Below, piece after piece: positions 56,447-64,000 of a DNA stretch of 64,000 nt. The translations under genes were made by a program, and so were the position numbers. Location of the stretch: NCBI RefSeq assembly GCF_014191305.1, contig NZ_JACHWJ010000004.1, positions 124,001-188,000 on the forward strand. Reading direction: 5' to 3'. This DNA is from Pseudoclavibacter helvolus. Lineage in GTDB: Bacteria > Actinomycetota > Actinomycetes > Actinomycetales > Microbacteriaceae. Below the pieces are notes generated by a model that saw only the letters and a list, made by a program, of their open reading frames with translations, did no database searches and was not told where the DNA came from. The stretch's first letter is position 1; the number at the start of each line of letters is the position of its first letter.

Positions 56447-57403
56447 GTGCGAGCGCAGAGAGTCCTGTACGTGGTGAACCCGACGGCGGGGCTTGGCGCT
56501 TCCGCGCACTTGGGCCGGCGCCTCGCCGGGGGAGCTGGTGCGACGTCGTCACCCGATCTTGAGGTGGTGCTTGTTGCGGCCGAGTCGTTCGCGGCTCTTC
56601 GAGACCAGGCAGCGGCTGTGCTTGCGGGGGAACCGAGGCCGGATGCGCTCATCGTGCAAGGCGGCGACGGCATGGTGTCCATGGGGGCTGGCCTCGTCGC
56701 CGGAACGGGGGTGCCACTCGGTATCGTGCCATCCGGTACGGGCAATGACTTCGCGCGCAGCGCGAGGCTCGAGCGTGGAGCACCTGCTGCCGGGATCGAG
56801 CGGATGCTGACGTCGTTGAGGATGGGGACTGCCGGCATCCGCGATGTGGATGTCATTCGGCTGTCAGCTGATGGCGTCGAACATGTGGCCATCAACTCGG
56901 TGAACATCGGCTTCGATGCCGTCGTAAATCGTCGCGCGAACGAGCTGCAGAAGTTGCCTGGCACCGCTCGCTACGTAGCCGCACTCCTCGAGTCGGTGCG
57001 GCGCTTTTCCCCACTGGAGTTCGGCGTGTCGGTCGATGATGGCCCGATGCGGTCCGTGACCGCGGAGCTCCTCTCGATCCTCAACGGCTCCTCGATCGGC
57101 GGCGGAATCAGGGTCGCGCCAAAGGCGGTCATCGACGACGGGGTCCTCGACCTCTTTGCTGTGGGTCGCCTCCCGCGCATCGGTCTCCTCACGCTGTTCC
57201 CGCTTGCCATGGCGGGGCTGCACACGCGACTGCCGCCCGTGACCCTCGAGCGCGTCACGAGCATCCGCGTGCAGATACCGGGTGGCGTGCTCATCTACGC
57301 CGACGGCGAGGAGCTGCACGGTCCCGGCCGCGACGCGTGCACCCTGGACGTGCGAGTGGATGCGGGCGCTGTGCGCCTCATCGAGCCCACGGAACGGGCT
57401 TGA
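56447..57403 (+). CDS. Diacylglycerol kinase-family lipid kinase
   Basis: 318 residues from the GTG at 56447; an ATG five codons upstream is possible. The catalytic domain shows YVVNPTAGLG, IVQGGDGMVSMGAG (the GGDG loop) and PSGTGNDFARSARL. A C-terminal domain (LDLFAVGRLPRIG, LIYADGEELHG) completes the DAGK/YegS fold. It phosphorylates a lipid at the membrane, using ATP. It lies 60 bp before tRNA-Ser. Confidence 0.88.
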   Translation: MRAQRVLYVVNPTAGLGASAHLGRRLAGGAGATSSPDLEVVLVAAESFAALRDQAAAVLAGEPRPDALIVQGGDGMVSMGAGLVAGTGVPLGIVPSGTGNDFARSARLERGAPAAGIERMLTSLRMGTAGIRDVDVIRLSADGVEHVAINSVNIGFDAVVNRRANELQKLPGTARYVAALLESVRRFSPLEFGVSVDDGPMRSVTAELLSILNGSSIGGGIRVAPKAVIDDGVLDLFAVGRLPRIGLLTLFPLAMAGLHTRLPPVTLERVTSIRVQIPGGVLIYADGEELHGPGRDACTLDVRVDAGAVRLIEPTERA

Positions 57404-57463
57404 CGCGCCGACGACGGCGCTCGATTTGCGAAGCACCCCCATGGTCGTACTAAGATTCCCCAC

Positions 57464-57550
57464 GGTGACGTGTCCGAGCGGCCGAAGGTGCAACACTCGA
57501 AATGTTGTGTAGGGGCGACTCTACCGTGGGTTCAAATCCCACCGTCACCG
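57464..57550 (+). tRNA. tRNA-Ser (anticodon CGA)
   Basis: The acceptor stem pairs GGTGACG (57464-57470) with CGTCACC (57543-57549). The anticodon arm CAACA-CTCGAAA-TGTTG places CGA at 57498-57500, reading UCG. A long variable arm and the T-arm GGGTTCAAATCCC are present. The 3' CCA is not encoded. Confidence 0.97.
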
Positions 57551-57562
57551 CCGTCTGAAAGG

Positions 57563-57601
57563 CCCCGACTTCTCTGCAATTGCAGGGTGTCGGGGTCTTT
57601 T
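57563..57601 (+). terminator. Terminator after tRNA-Ser
   Basis: A 7-bp stem CCCCGAC / GTCGGGG, with a self-complementary CTGCAATTGCAG in the loop, is followed by a T-rich tail. Confidence 0.8.
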
Positions 57602-57720
57602 GCTTTGTTTTCTCGTTCCATCTCGTGCAAGCAAGGAATGCGCGAGCGTGACAGTTCCGGAGGTCGTCCTGAATTCGGGGCGCGCTCGACTTCGGACTTG
57701 GAAAGTGGGGGAGACAGGCG

Positions 57721-58053
57721 ATGGTGCAACTCGTCGTGGCCGCCGCTGGAGGCAACCCGCACGCCTTCCTTTCGTTTTCTGACGGCTACCTGTCGGAGGT
57801 GAGGCTCAGGCTTTGTAATTTCTCACGGGAGCATGCGGGCAAAGATCTGCTGTCGGTGCGGGAGGACATGGCGTCGTGCGCAACGTCGGTGCTGGGTGAG
57901 CCGTCCGGGAAGCAGGACGGGAACGCGTTCTGGGAACTGGAGAACCGCGGACATCTCTGGATCAAGGTGCTGGAAGCTACGGTGCTCCTGCAAGTGCTGC
58001 ATCCTCGCTACGCGGACATCGAACGTGCCGAGGGGCGCCTCGGCATTCCATGA
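57721..58053 (+). CDS. Hypothetical protein, possibly DUF6301-like
   Basis: 110 residues, ATG with GGGGAG 8 bases upstream. The second half (DLLSVREDMASCATSVLGEP, FWELENRGHLWIKVLEATVL, LQVLHPRYADIERAE) reads like a real folded domain; the first 20 residues are weaker. No catalytic motif. It lies just past tRNA-Ser, a common integration site, but I see no integrase or repeated tRNA end. Family call is tentative. Confidence 0.55.
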   Translation: MVQLVVAAAGGNPHAFLSFSDGYLSEVRLRLCNFSREHAGKDLLSVREDMASCATSVLGEPSGKQDGNAFWELENRGHLWIKVLEATVLLQVLHPRYADIERAEGRLGIP

Positions 58054-58083
58054 CCGCATCCCAGGGACCGGGGACGAGGGCGA

Positions 58084-58866
58084 CTACCTGTAGCTCGCTT
58101 TTTGGGTCGGTGACGAAACGGTCAAATTGGTCGGACCGTCGTCGCGGGGTCGATCCACGGCTCGGACAGCTTCGATGACCTCTCGAACCTCGGCGAGTTG
58201 GATGCGCATCGCGTACTCGGACGCCTCGGCATCGCGGGCGGACAGCGCGGCGAGGATGCGGGCATGGCCTTCGTGGGAGACGCGCCGCCCCTCGCCGCCG
58301 AGGTGCGAAAGAACGCGAGCCTCAACGGTCCAGGACGCCGTCAGCTCACCGAGGGTGGCCAGTAGAGGGTTCGCGGTCGCCTGGGCTATCGCAGTGTGGA
58401 ACTCGAGGTCGAGTCTGGCAGACAGGTCAGCATCCGTCTCCTCCGCCGTCTGTTCCAGCAGTGTGCCGAGTGTGTCCAGTTGTCGTCCGCTGATGCGTTC
58501 CGCCGCGAGGCGAGCAATGCGGGGTTCGACCAGCGATCGGAACTCCGCCGAATGGTCGTAGTCAGCCTGCACGGCCTGCAGGCGGCCAGCGAGCGTCGCC
58601 GTGAGCGGGATCGAGCGGGCGACCCGGTTTGCGCTACCATGTCGACGCTCGAGAAGCCCGAGTCCCTCGAGTCGAGTGAGCGCCTCGCGGAGCGCATTTC
58701 GCGAGACTCCGAGCTCGAGGGCCAGAGCGCGCTCGGGTGGGAGCGGCGAGCCAGGCGCGAGGTCGCCGCCGACGATGAGCCGTTCCAGGTGCATCACGAT
58801 GTCGTCCGCGATGAGCGCGCGGGTCCGAGGCAATGGGCCGAGGGGGCGATCGGACGTAACGGTCAC
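58084..58866 (-). CDS. GntR/FadR-family transcriptional regulator
   Basis: 260 residues. The N-terminal winged helix reads GSPLPPERALALELGVSRNALREAL and LEGLGLLERRHGS. The C-terminal FCD ligand domain (about 105-240) contains DLEFHTAIAQATANP and SHEGHARILAAL, the metal/ligand His positions. It is divergent from the symporter gene, which it probably represses in response to its substrate. Confidence 0.88.
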   Translation of the reverse strand: MTVTSDRPLGPLPRTRALIADDIVMHLERLIVGGDLAPGSPLPPERALALELGVSRNALREALTRLEGLGLLERRHGSANRVARSIPLTATLAGRLQAVQADYDHSAEFRSLVEPRIARLAAERISGRQLDTLGTLLEQTAEETDADLSARLDLEFHTAIAQATANPLLATLGELTASWTVEARVLSHLGGEGRRVSHEGHARILAALSARDAEASEYAMRIQLAEVREVIEAVRAVDRPRDDGPTNLTVSSPTQKASYR

Positions 58867-59014
58867 GGAAGAGTCACCTGTTCTCGCGGAAGCAAGGTGG
58901 CGGCAGTCGCCACGTACTCAGTTTGGCATGGGCTCGCGCGACGGCGAGGGGCTGCTCGAACACCAATGTAAATGCCCTGTTACGGGATTCGCCCGCGCGT
59001 GAACAGCGTGTAAC

Positions 59015-59023
59015 GGTCCTACC
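59015..59023. promoter_or_regulatory. Candidate FadR-type operator
   Basis: GGTCCTACC, a GGT-N3-ACC core, with a full ACCAA right half. It is in the divergent gap 95 bp upstream of the symporter start. Short and therefore weak. Confidence 0.3.
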
Positions 59024-59117
59024 AATTCGCGCATCCGCCGCCTCCACCGCCTCTCACTTTGGTCCCACCGCGACGCAGAACTGTGCCGCGACCGCCGTCG
59101 GCCGAGTGGGAGCCCCC

Positions 59118-60419
59118 GTGAAGAAGACTCTGAAGAATCCCGCGCTCCAGATCGGGAGCGCGGCCATCCTTGGCATCGTCTTCGGGCTGCTCGTCGGCGA
59201 GTGGGCCGCGAACCTCAAGTTCGTGGGCGACCTCTTCATCAGGCTCATCCAGATGGCGATCGTGCCGCTTGTCATGGCATCCGTCATCGTCGCGACGGGT
59301 GCCATGACCGGATCCGGAATGGGGCGGATGGCCTTCCGCACGTTCAAGTGGATGATCGGCTTCTCGGTCGTCGCCGCGGTACTCGCCTGGTGCATCAGTG
59401 TCGTCATCCAGCCAGGCGCAGGCGTCGACTTCTCCGGCGGAGTCGACCCCGCGCTCCAGGAATCTGCCGCCGAGGCCACCGGTTGGCAGGACACGATTCT
59501 CGGGTTCGTCTCCACGAACATCTTCTCGGCCATGTCGACGGCAACCATGGTGCCGATCATCATCTTCTCCCTGCTCTTCGGCGTTGCGCTCAACGCCTAC
59601 ATTACGAAGACGGGCAACCGCCTCGTGCTGGACTTCTTCGATCAGATCCAGCAGATCGTGCTCACGATGATCCGCTTCGTCATGGTCATCGCCCCGGTCG
59701 GCGTCTTCTGCCTGCTCGCGAACCTCGCCGGCACGGTCGGGTTCGCGGTCGTGACAAGCGGCCTCAAGTACCTGGGCTCGACGCTCATCGGGGTGCTCAT
59801 CCTCCTCGTTCTGTTCGTTGTGGTCGTGTGGCTGCGCACGGGCCTCAACCCGGCAAAGCTGCCGGCGAAGCTGAGCGACCAGACCATGATCGCGATCACG
59901 ACCACAAGCTCTGCGGTCACCTACCCGACGGTGCTCAAGACGGCCATCGAGAAGTTCGGCGTCAGTCAACCGGTCGCGAACTTCACGCTTTCGGTAGGGC
60001 TCACGATGGGCTCGTATGGGGCCGTGTTGAACTACATGATCGTTGTCATGTTCCTGGTTCAGTCGGGCAGCATCACGCTCGACTTCGGCACGATCGTGCT
60101 CGGCATGGCCCTCGCGATCCTCCTCAACATGGGCACGATCACAGTCCCTGGCGGGTTCCCGGTCGTCGCGATGTTCCTCGCGACGTCCCTGGGGTTGCCC
60201 TTCGAGGCTGTTGGCCTGCTCATCGCCGTCGACTGGTTCGCGAGAATCTTCCGCACCTTCCTCAACGTCAACGGCGACACCTTCGTCGCGATGCTCGTCG
60301 CCAACGCCAGCAACGAGATCGACCGGGATGTCTATGACGACAAGAAGCAGGTAACGACGGATGCCCTCGACCTCGAGGAGTTCAAGGGGCAGTTCGAGAA
60401 GGCGGATGCCGCCGACTGA
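59118..60419 (+). CDS. Dicarboxylate/amino-acid:cation symporter (DAACS, DctA/GltP type)
   Basis: 433 residues from the GTG at 59118 with GGGAG five bases upstream. Eight or so membrane helices plus two re-entrant hairpins. The substrate-site motifs are ITTTSSAVTYPTVLKTAIEKFG (HP1) and the helix-7 motif NMGTITVPGGFP with DWFARIFRTFLNVNGD. The first hairpin lacks the classic SSSAATLP and reads TTSSAVTYP, so specificity may differ. It imports C4-dicarboxylates or acidic amino acids with Na+ or H+. Confidence 0.88.
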   Translation: MKKTLKNPALQIGSAAILGIVFGLLVGEWAANLKFVGDLFIRLIQMAIVPLVMASVIVATGAMTGSGMGRMAFRTFKWMIGFSVVAAVLAWCISVVIQPGAGVDFSGGVDPALQESAAEATGWQDTILGFVSTNIFSAMSTATMVPIIIFSLLFGVALNAYITKTGNRLVLDFFDQIQQIVLTMIRFVMVIAPVGVFCLLANLAGTVGFAVVTSGLKYLGSTLIGVLILLVLFVVVVWLRTGLNPAKLPAKLSDQTMIAITTTSSAVTYPTVLKTAIEKFGVSQPVANFTLSVGLTMGSYGAVLNYMIVVMFLVQSGSITLDFGTIVLGMALAILLNMGTITVPGGFPVVAMFLATSLGLPFEAVGLLIAVDWFARIFRTFLNVNGDTFVAMLVANASNEIDRDVYDDKKQVTTDALDLEEFKGQFEKADAAD

Positions 60420-60456
60420 TGCTTGGCGGCTCAGTCAAGCTGCAGCCAGGGTGGAC

Positions 60457-60491
60457 TTGTGGTCGCCAAAAGTGAGCTTTGACGACCACAA
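60457..60491. terminator. Imperfect palindrome between convergent genes
   Basis: TTGTGGTCG and CGACCACAA arms (60457-60465, 60483-60491) with an inner CAAA/TTTG pair. Lies between the symporter and the oxidoreductase gene. Likely a bidirectional terminator or an intergenic repeat. Confidence 0.55.
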
Positions 60492-60521
60492 CGCCGCCCT
60501 CGGCGGCAGGATCGAACGGGC

Positions 60522-62036
60522 TCAGGAATCCGGTTGCTCGACGCTCGCCAGCCCGGTCGTCGCCGGTCCCTCGATCCTCGTCCCGTCTGGCTCGAACCGC
60601 GAGGCGTGCAGCGGGCAGTCCCAGCTGCAGGACTCGTCGTTCCAGACGACCACGCCCCCGAGGTGCGGGCATACCGCTGACACGGCGCGGGTTGCCCCGC
60701 CGACCGTGCTGGTGGCGACCGGATGCACTCCCTCGCGTCCCACGCGCCCCTCACCCTCCGCAGGCGCCGAGTCGTCGGTGTGCGTGAGCGCCTTGCCCCA
60801 CTCGCTCGTGAGCCTTGCCGCCGTGTGGGCGCCTCGCTCGACGAGGCCAAGTGCGCCCTGAACGCTGGGAGACCGGTCGTAGAGCGTCTTCATCCACTCG
60901 GTCCGCTCGCCGAGGATGCGCGCGGCCAGATCGTGGGCGGCCGCGACGCCGTTGGTCATGCCCCACTTCGCGAAGCCCGTCATGGCGAGGATGCGGTCGT
61001 CGCGCGGGTCGATGGGGCCGACGAGGGGTGTCGCGTCGACGTTCGTGTAGTCCTGGGCTGCCCAGCGGTGCGTCTCAGTGAGGCCGATGAAGCGGTCGTG
61101 GGCCTGCGCGATGAGCTCGTCGACGCCCGCTCGCGAGGAGACCGAAGCCCCGACCTGGTGGCCCGCGCCGCCCACGAGGAGGTAGTCGCCGTCTGCGCGA
61201 CGGAACTGCCGGTACGAGTGGCCGCCCGAGTCCATGGACAGGTACATGCCCGTGGGCACGTCGCCCGCGGATCTGAAGGACACGAGGTGCGAGCGGTGGG
61301 CCGTGAGGCGCGTGAAGTGCAGGCCGCGATCGAGCACGGGGAAGCCGGTCGCGAGGATGAGGTGCCCAGCGGAGAACGAGACGAGGTCCGCCTCCTGCCC
61401 GGTTGTCGCCTGCACCTCGACGTGTTGCTTGTGCTGCGTCGCGGCCGTGACGGTGACTCCCTCCACGACCTTCGTCCCTGCTCGCCGAGCACGCGCGACC
61501 AGCGCGATCGAGAGCTCATACGGGTCCACCTGCCCGTTGCCCGGGACTGCGAAGAAGTTCTCGACGGTGAATGGCAGCCCGTGGTGGCCACCCGTCTCGA
61601 CGGGGAGCCCGAGCTCTTCAGCGACCGCGCGCTCCTCATCCACCTTCCTGGCTCCTGACCTCGTCGTCGCGAAGTTGATGGCGGGGCGTGTCTGCCAGGC
61701 CACTCCGTCTGCCGAGCAGAACGCTGACGTCCAGTCGAGGCCCACTCTGTTCGCCTCGACGTAGGCCGCAGCGATCTCGTGGCCGCGCTTCTGCCGCACG
61801 CTCGAGAGTTGGGAGCCCTGCAGGAGCGAGAACTTCGCCGTGGTGTTGCCCGTCGCGAGGTCGGCGACAGTGCGCGCTTCGACGAGCGTGACCTTGAGTC
61901 CCGCCTCGCTGAGCAGGACCGCACCGGCGAGGCCGGCGATGCCCGCGCCGGCGACGATGACGTCACTCCTGCTCGGCAGTTCGTCGATGGTGTCGGTGAC
62001 GGGGCGAGCGGAGGTGTCGCGCCAGATCGAGGTCAT
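60522..62036 (-). CDS. FAD-dependent oxidoreductase with C-terminal Rieske domain
   Basis: 504 residues. The N-terminus VIVAGAGIAGLAGAVLLSEAG is the GxGxxG FAD site (DAO fold); the substrate region runs to about 380 (ILAMTGFAKWGMTNGVA). The C-terminal Rieske domain binds a 2Fe-2S cluster: CPHLGG and CPLHASRF. This DAO-Rieske class is known from YhfW-like proteins; its substrate is unknown. It starts overlapping the stop of the CPBP gene by 4 bp, so the two are coupled. Confidence 0.9.
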   Translation of the reverse strand: MTSIWRDTSARPVTDTIDELPSRSDVIVAGAGIAGLAGAVLLSEAGLKVTLVEARTVADLATGNTTAKFSLLQGSQLSSVRQKRGHEIAAAYVEANRVGLDWTSAFCSADGVAWQTRPAINFATTRSGARKVDEERAVAEELGLPVETGGHHGLPFTVENFFAVPGNGQVDPYELSIALVARARRAGTKVVEGVTVTAATQHKQHVEVQATTGQEADLVSFSAGHLILATGFPVLDRGLHFTRLTAHRSHLVSFRSAGDVPTGMYLSMDSGGHSYRQFRRADGDYLLVGGAGHQVGASVSSRAGVDELIAQAHDRFIGLTETHRWAAQDYTNVDATPLVGPIDPRDDRILAMTGFAKWGMTNGVAAAHDLAARILGERTEWMKTLYDRSPSVQGALGLVERGAHTAARLTSEWGKALTHTDDSAPAEGEGRVGREGVHPVATSTVGGATRAVSAVCPHLGGVVVWNDESCSWDCPLHASRFEPDGTRIEGPATTGLASVEQPDS

Positions 62037-62974
62037 GTGGGGCTCCCGGTGTGATCGGGATGAGCGTCGCAGGTGCTTCTGGAGGTTCCCGACCCCTTGA
62101 CAACGCCGTCTCTCGACGGCGCTGCCCGCGGTGCGCTCCTATTGGGTCGGGGCCAGACGCGGCGTGTCGTCGCCAGCGGGCCGAGCCACCTGCCCCGGAT
62201 GAAGAAGATCGCCACCAGCCCGAAGAGGATCACGGGGAAGTTGCCGAGGGCGGCAATGGATGCAAGCGGGCCGTCTCCGGGGTGCGCCGTCAGGAGGAAG
62301 ATGCTCGGGTCGGTGCTCGCGTGCAAGAGGATGGGCCAGATCAGGTTCCCCGTGACGCGCAGCGTCAGGTACATGCAGATGCCGAAGGCGAACGTGTAGA
62401 GCACCTGGATGGCCGTCGCGAGCAGGCTTTGCCCGCCGAGGGCGTTGCCGGAGTGCATCGCCGCGAAGAGCGCCGCCGAGACGGTCGCCGTGGCGACCTC
62501 GGAGTGGCCGGCTTTTCGCATGAGGTTCACGACGTAGCCGCGTGTCAGCACTTCCTCGGCGAAGCCAATGCAGAGGCCGGCGAGCAGCCAGGCGGCAACG
62601 ACGTCGAACCCGGCGCCCGCGTAGTCGAGGGACGCGAACCGGAGCACGTTGAAGGCGAGCACGACGGCGACGGCGATCCACATCCACCCCCGCCCACTGA
62701 TGGGCTGCGGTGCGAACAGCTCTCGCAGCCAGCCGAGCGAGAGGGCGAAAACGATCAGCAGTACCCCGCCGAAAGCGATCGGCAGGGCGAAGTCGACTAT
62801 GACCGTGCCGGCGGAACCCGGCTCCAGGCCCTCCTTCAGAGGCACGAACAGCAAGCCCCCGAGCTGGTAGACGACGTAGTAGACGACAACGAGCAGCACG
62901 GCCTTCCACCACCCGCCACGTTCCCAGAAGGTCTTCCAACGGGAACTCGAAATGGCGTCGGTCTGGGCGCTCAT
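62033..62974 (-). CDS. CPBP-family intramembrane metalloprotease
   Basis: 313 residues from the ATG at 62972-62974; the longer frame to 63079 is not supported. Seven to eight helices. Motif 1 FAEEVLTRGYVVNLM gives the Glu-Glu and Arg of the CPBP/ABI active site, motif 2 is FAAMHSGNA (His), and motif 3 is PILLHAST (His). Relatives process membrane proteins or protect against bacteriocins. It is the first gene of a two-gene operon with the oxidoreductase and has an inverted repeat just upstream. Confidence 0.88.
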   Translation of the reverse strand: MSAQTDAISSSRWKTFWERGGWWKAVLLVVVYYVVYQLGGLLFVPLKEGLEPGSAGTVIVDFALPIAFGGVLLIVFALSLGWLRELFAPQPISGRGWMWIAVAVVLAFNVLRFASLDYAGAGFDVVAAWLLAGLCIGFAEEVLTRGYVVNLMRKAGHSEVATATVSAALFAAMHSGNALGGQSLLATAIQVLYTFAFGICMYLTLRVTGNLIWPILLHASTDPSIFLLTAHPGDGPLASIAALGNFPVILFGLVAIFFIRGRWLGPLATTRRVWPRPNRSAPRAAPSRDGVVKGSGTSRSTCDAHPDHTGSPT

Positions 62975-63075
62975 GGGCTTACTCCATGTCGTCGGGGGAG
63001 GGGAGAGAGGGGCGGCTGTCGTGGGGGAGTCCGGCCGAACATGGCCGGCGGCCGCCGTCAGCCGCGCCTCTCCGG

Positions 63076-63169
63076 TCAATTATCGGGCGAAGTGGTGACG
63101 CGCCGGGTGCTGGCCTCTGGAGAAGCAGGCCTCGCACCTACGCCGGCAGGCACTTCGCCCGGTAATTGA
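63076..63169. promoter_or_regulatory. Pair of inverted 19-bp repeats in a divergent promoter region
   Basis: 63076-63094 and 63151-63169 are reverse complements at 18 of 19 positions (core CGGGCGAAGTG), 56 bp apart, between the divergent CPBP and 63194 genes. One regulator binding both copies could control both genes. Confidence 0.55.
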
Positions 63170-63193
63170 ACGGTCCAGCGCTATGGTCGTGCC

Positions 63194-63604
63194 ATGAGCA
63201 CTGCAGGCCTCAGCGAGGGCGGCACGTCTGATCCAGCCGACGATGCCGTGGCGAGAAGAATCGAGCCGGCCCAACAGTCGGCAACGCAACGCTCAGGTGC
63301 AGAGGTGGCAGACCGCATCACAACCTGGGTCCTCATCGTCGGTATGGCCATCTTCAGCGCACTCGCGAGCTTCGTGGCGCCTGTCTTCGCCATGGCCGCA
63401 GACAACCCAGACACAAACATGACCTGGGTCCGAGTGTTCATCGGCATCGTGATGTTCGGCCCCTGGCTCCTCACGATTGGCACGGCCATCCTGTGCATTC
63501 ATCGTCACCGGCGCGGCAAGTTCGCGTTTTTCGTGCCGCTCGCTGTTCTCGCAGCCTCGCCACTCCTCCTCCTCGCGCTGTCGGGGGTCTCGAGCCAGTT
63601 CTAG
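63194..63604 (+). CDS. Hypothetical membrane protein
   Basis: 136 residues. A charged N-terminus (about 40 residues) precedes three helices (WVLIVGMAIFSALASFVAPV, VFIGIVMFGPWLLTIGTAIL, FAFFVPLAVLAASPLLLLAL). No recognised domain; it resembles small DUF6264-like proteins of Microbacteriaceae. Shares a divergent promoter with the CPBP operon. Confidence 0.6.
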   Translation: MSTAGLSEGGTSDPADDAVARRIEPAQQSATQRSGAEVADRITTWVLIVGMAIFSALASFVAPVFAMAADNPDTNMTWVRVFIGIVMFGPWLLTIGTAILCIHRHRRGKFAFFVPLAVLAASPLLLLALSGVSSQF

Positions 63605-63614
63605 TCGCCGGCGC

Positions 63615-63977
63615 TCACCAGCCGTGGGAGTTCATCCACTCGCGGCGCTGGTCTGCTTCCTGGCGAGTGTCGTCGCCGCGCCAGGAGTCGTGCTCGGCGA
63701 GCGTGCCATCGCCGAGCTGGACAAACGCGAAGCACACCTCGCAGAGGGCGCGGCCGTCCGGGTAGCCGTCGGCGAGCGTCGGCGCAGGCGTGGCGTCCCT
63801 CCCGCTCCCTGGACAGCGCGGCTGGTCGGCATCGATTTCGCTCCAGAGGATGCTCGACCCCGTCCTGTTGTGGAGGCCCAAGTGCCCGGCCCGGCGCGTG
63901 CAGATCTCGCCGTCCCGGCGGCTGAGGCACAGCATCCGGGCGGCCCCGGGGAGTGCAGCGAGCGGCCGGTTGCTCAT
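63615..63977 (-). CDS. Hypothetical small Cys-containing protein
   Basis: 120 residues. CLSRRDGEICTRRAGHLGLH and PRCPGSG, then LCEVCF, give a Cys/His pattern that could bind zinc. No family recognised. Ends 10 bp from the convergent gene. No other gene is seen in the remaining bases. Confidence 0.6.
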   Translation of the reverse strand: MSNRPLAALPGAARMLCLSRRDGEICTRRAGHLGLHNRTGSSILWSEIDADQPRCPGSGRDATPAPTLADGYPDGRALCEVCFAFVQLGDGTLAEHDSWRGDDTRQEADQRREWMNSHGW

Positions 63978-64000
63978 CGCTCCCCGATGAGGTTCAGCTG

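Noticed and set aside
57464-57550. Integrated island attached at tRNA-Ser
   Set aside because: No integrase and no second copy of the tRNA 3' end in the window.

Overview
The window is high-GC DNA with dense, mostly GTG/ATG-started genes and almost no long intergenic space. It looks like an actinobacterial chromosome, most likely family Microbacteriaceae. That placement is an inference from the run PH-domain protein / PH-domain protein / DUF2520 protein / panC followed by lysS, a ClpC-type Clp ATPase, a short GNAT-only N-acetylglutamate synthase like mycobacterial Rv2747, and LAxTG-type sorting signals. No plasmid, phage or CRISPR feature is visible.

Region 1 (1-16.1 kb) is a cell-surface glycan locus. 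It holds six cytosolic-type glycosyltransferases (one a two-domain fusion, one cut by the window edge, one a GT11 alpha-1,2-fucosyltransferase-like enzyme), a GT-C membrane mannosyltransferase-like protein, an MsbA/flippase-type ABC transporter and three OafA-type O-acyltransferases. Together these could build, acylate and export a decorated surface polysaccharide. An ISL3-family element (8939-10361) sits inside one GT2 gene. Its 8-bp target duplication and inverted repeats are intact, and conceptual removal of the element restores the reading frame.

Region 2 (16.2-33.6 kb) mixes exported proteins with a conserved housekeeping block (two PH-domain proteins, DUF2520 protein, panC, low-molecular-weight phosphatase, lysS). 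Five exported proteins here, and a sixth at 43970-44701, share an ungapped 27-residue Tat-like leader with a fixed RR...AW..P pattern but have unrelated mature parts. Two of the six, plus a LAxTG wall-anchored protein, carry small frameshifting indels. One is a leader-only mini-gene.

Region 3 (33.6-44.8 kb) holds a BCCT transporter with a palindromic operator-like site, a HAD phosphatase, a small membrane protein, an MFS transporter, a lipoprotein, an IS3-family element, and a large LuxR/STAND-type regulator next to the last leader-family gene.

Region 4 (44.8-64 kb) is mostly core: clpC, a PadR-linked membrane-protein operon, an MFS transporter, a Ppx/GppA phosphatase, argA, a UshA-like wall-anchored nucleotidase, radA, a diacylglycerol-kinase-like protein, tRNA-Ser(CGA), a FadR-type regulator divergent from a dicarboxylate/amino-acid symporter, and an overlapping CPBP protease / FAD-Rieske oxidoreductase pair. 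A perfect 64-bp palindrome lies between the MFS and Ppx/GppA genes.

Most intergenic gaps are under 300 bp. The longest, 30525-30830, contains only one weak small ORF.
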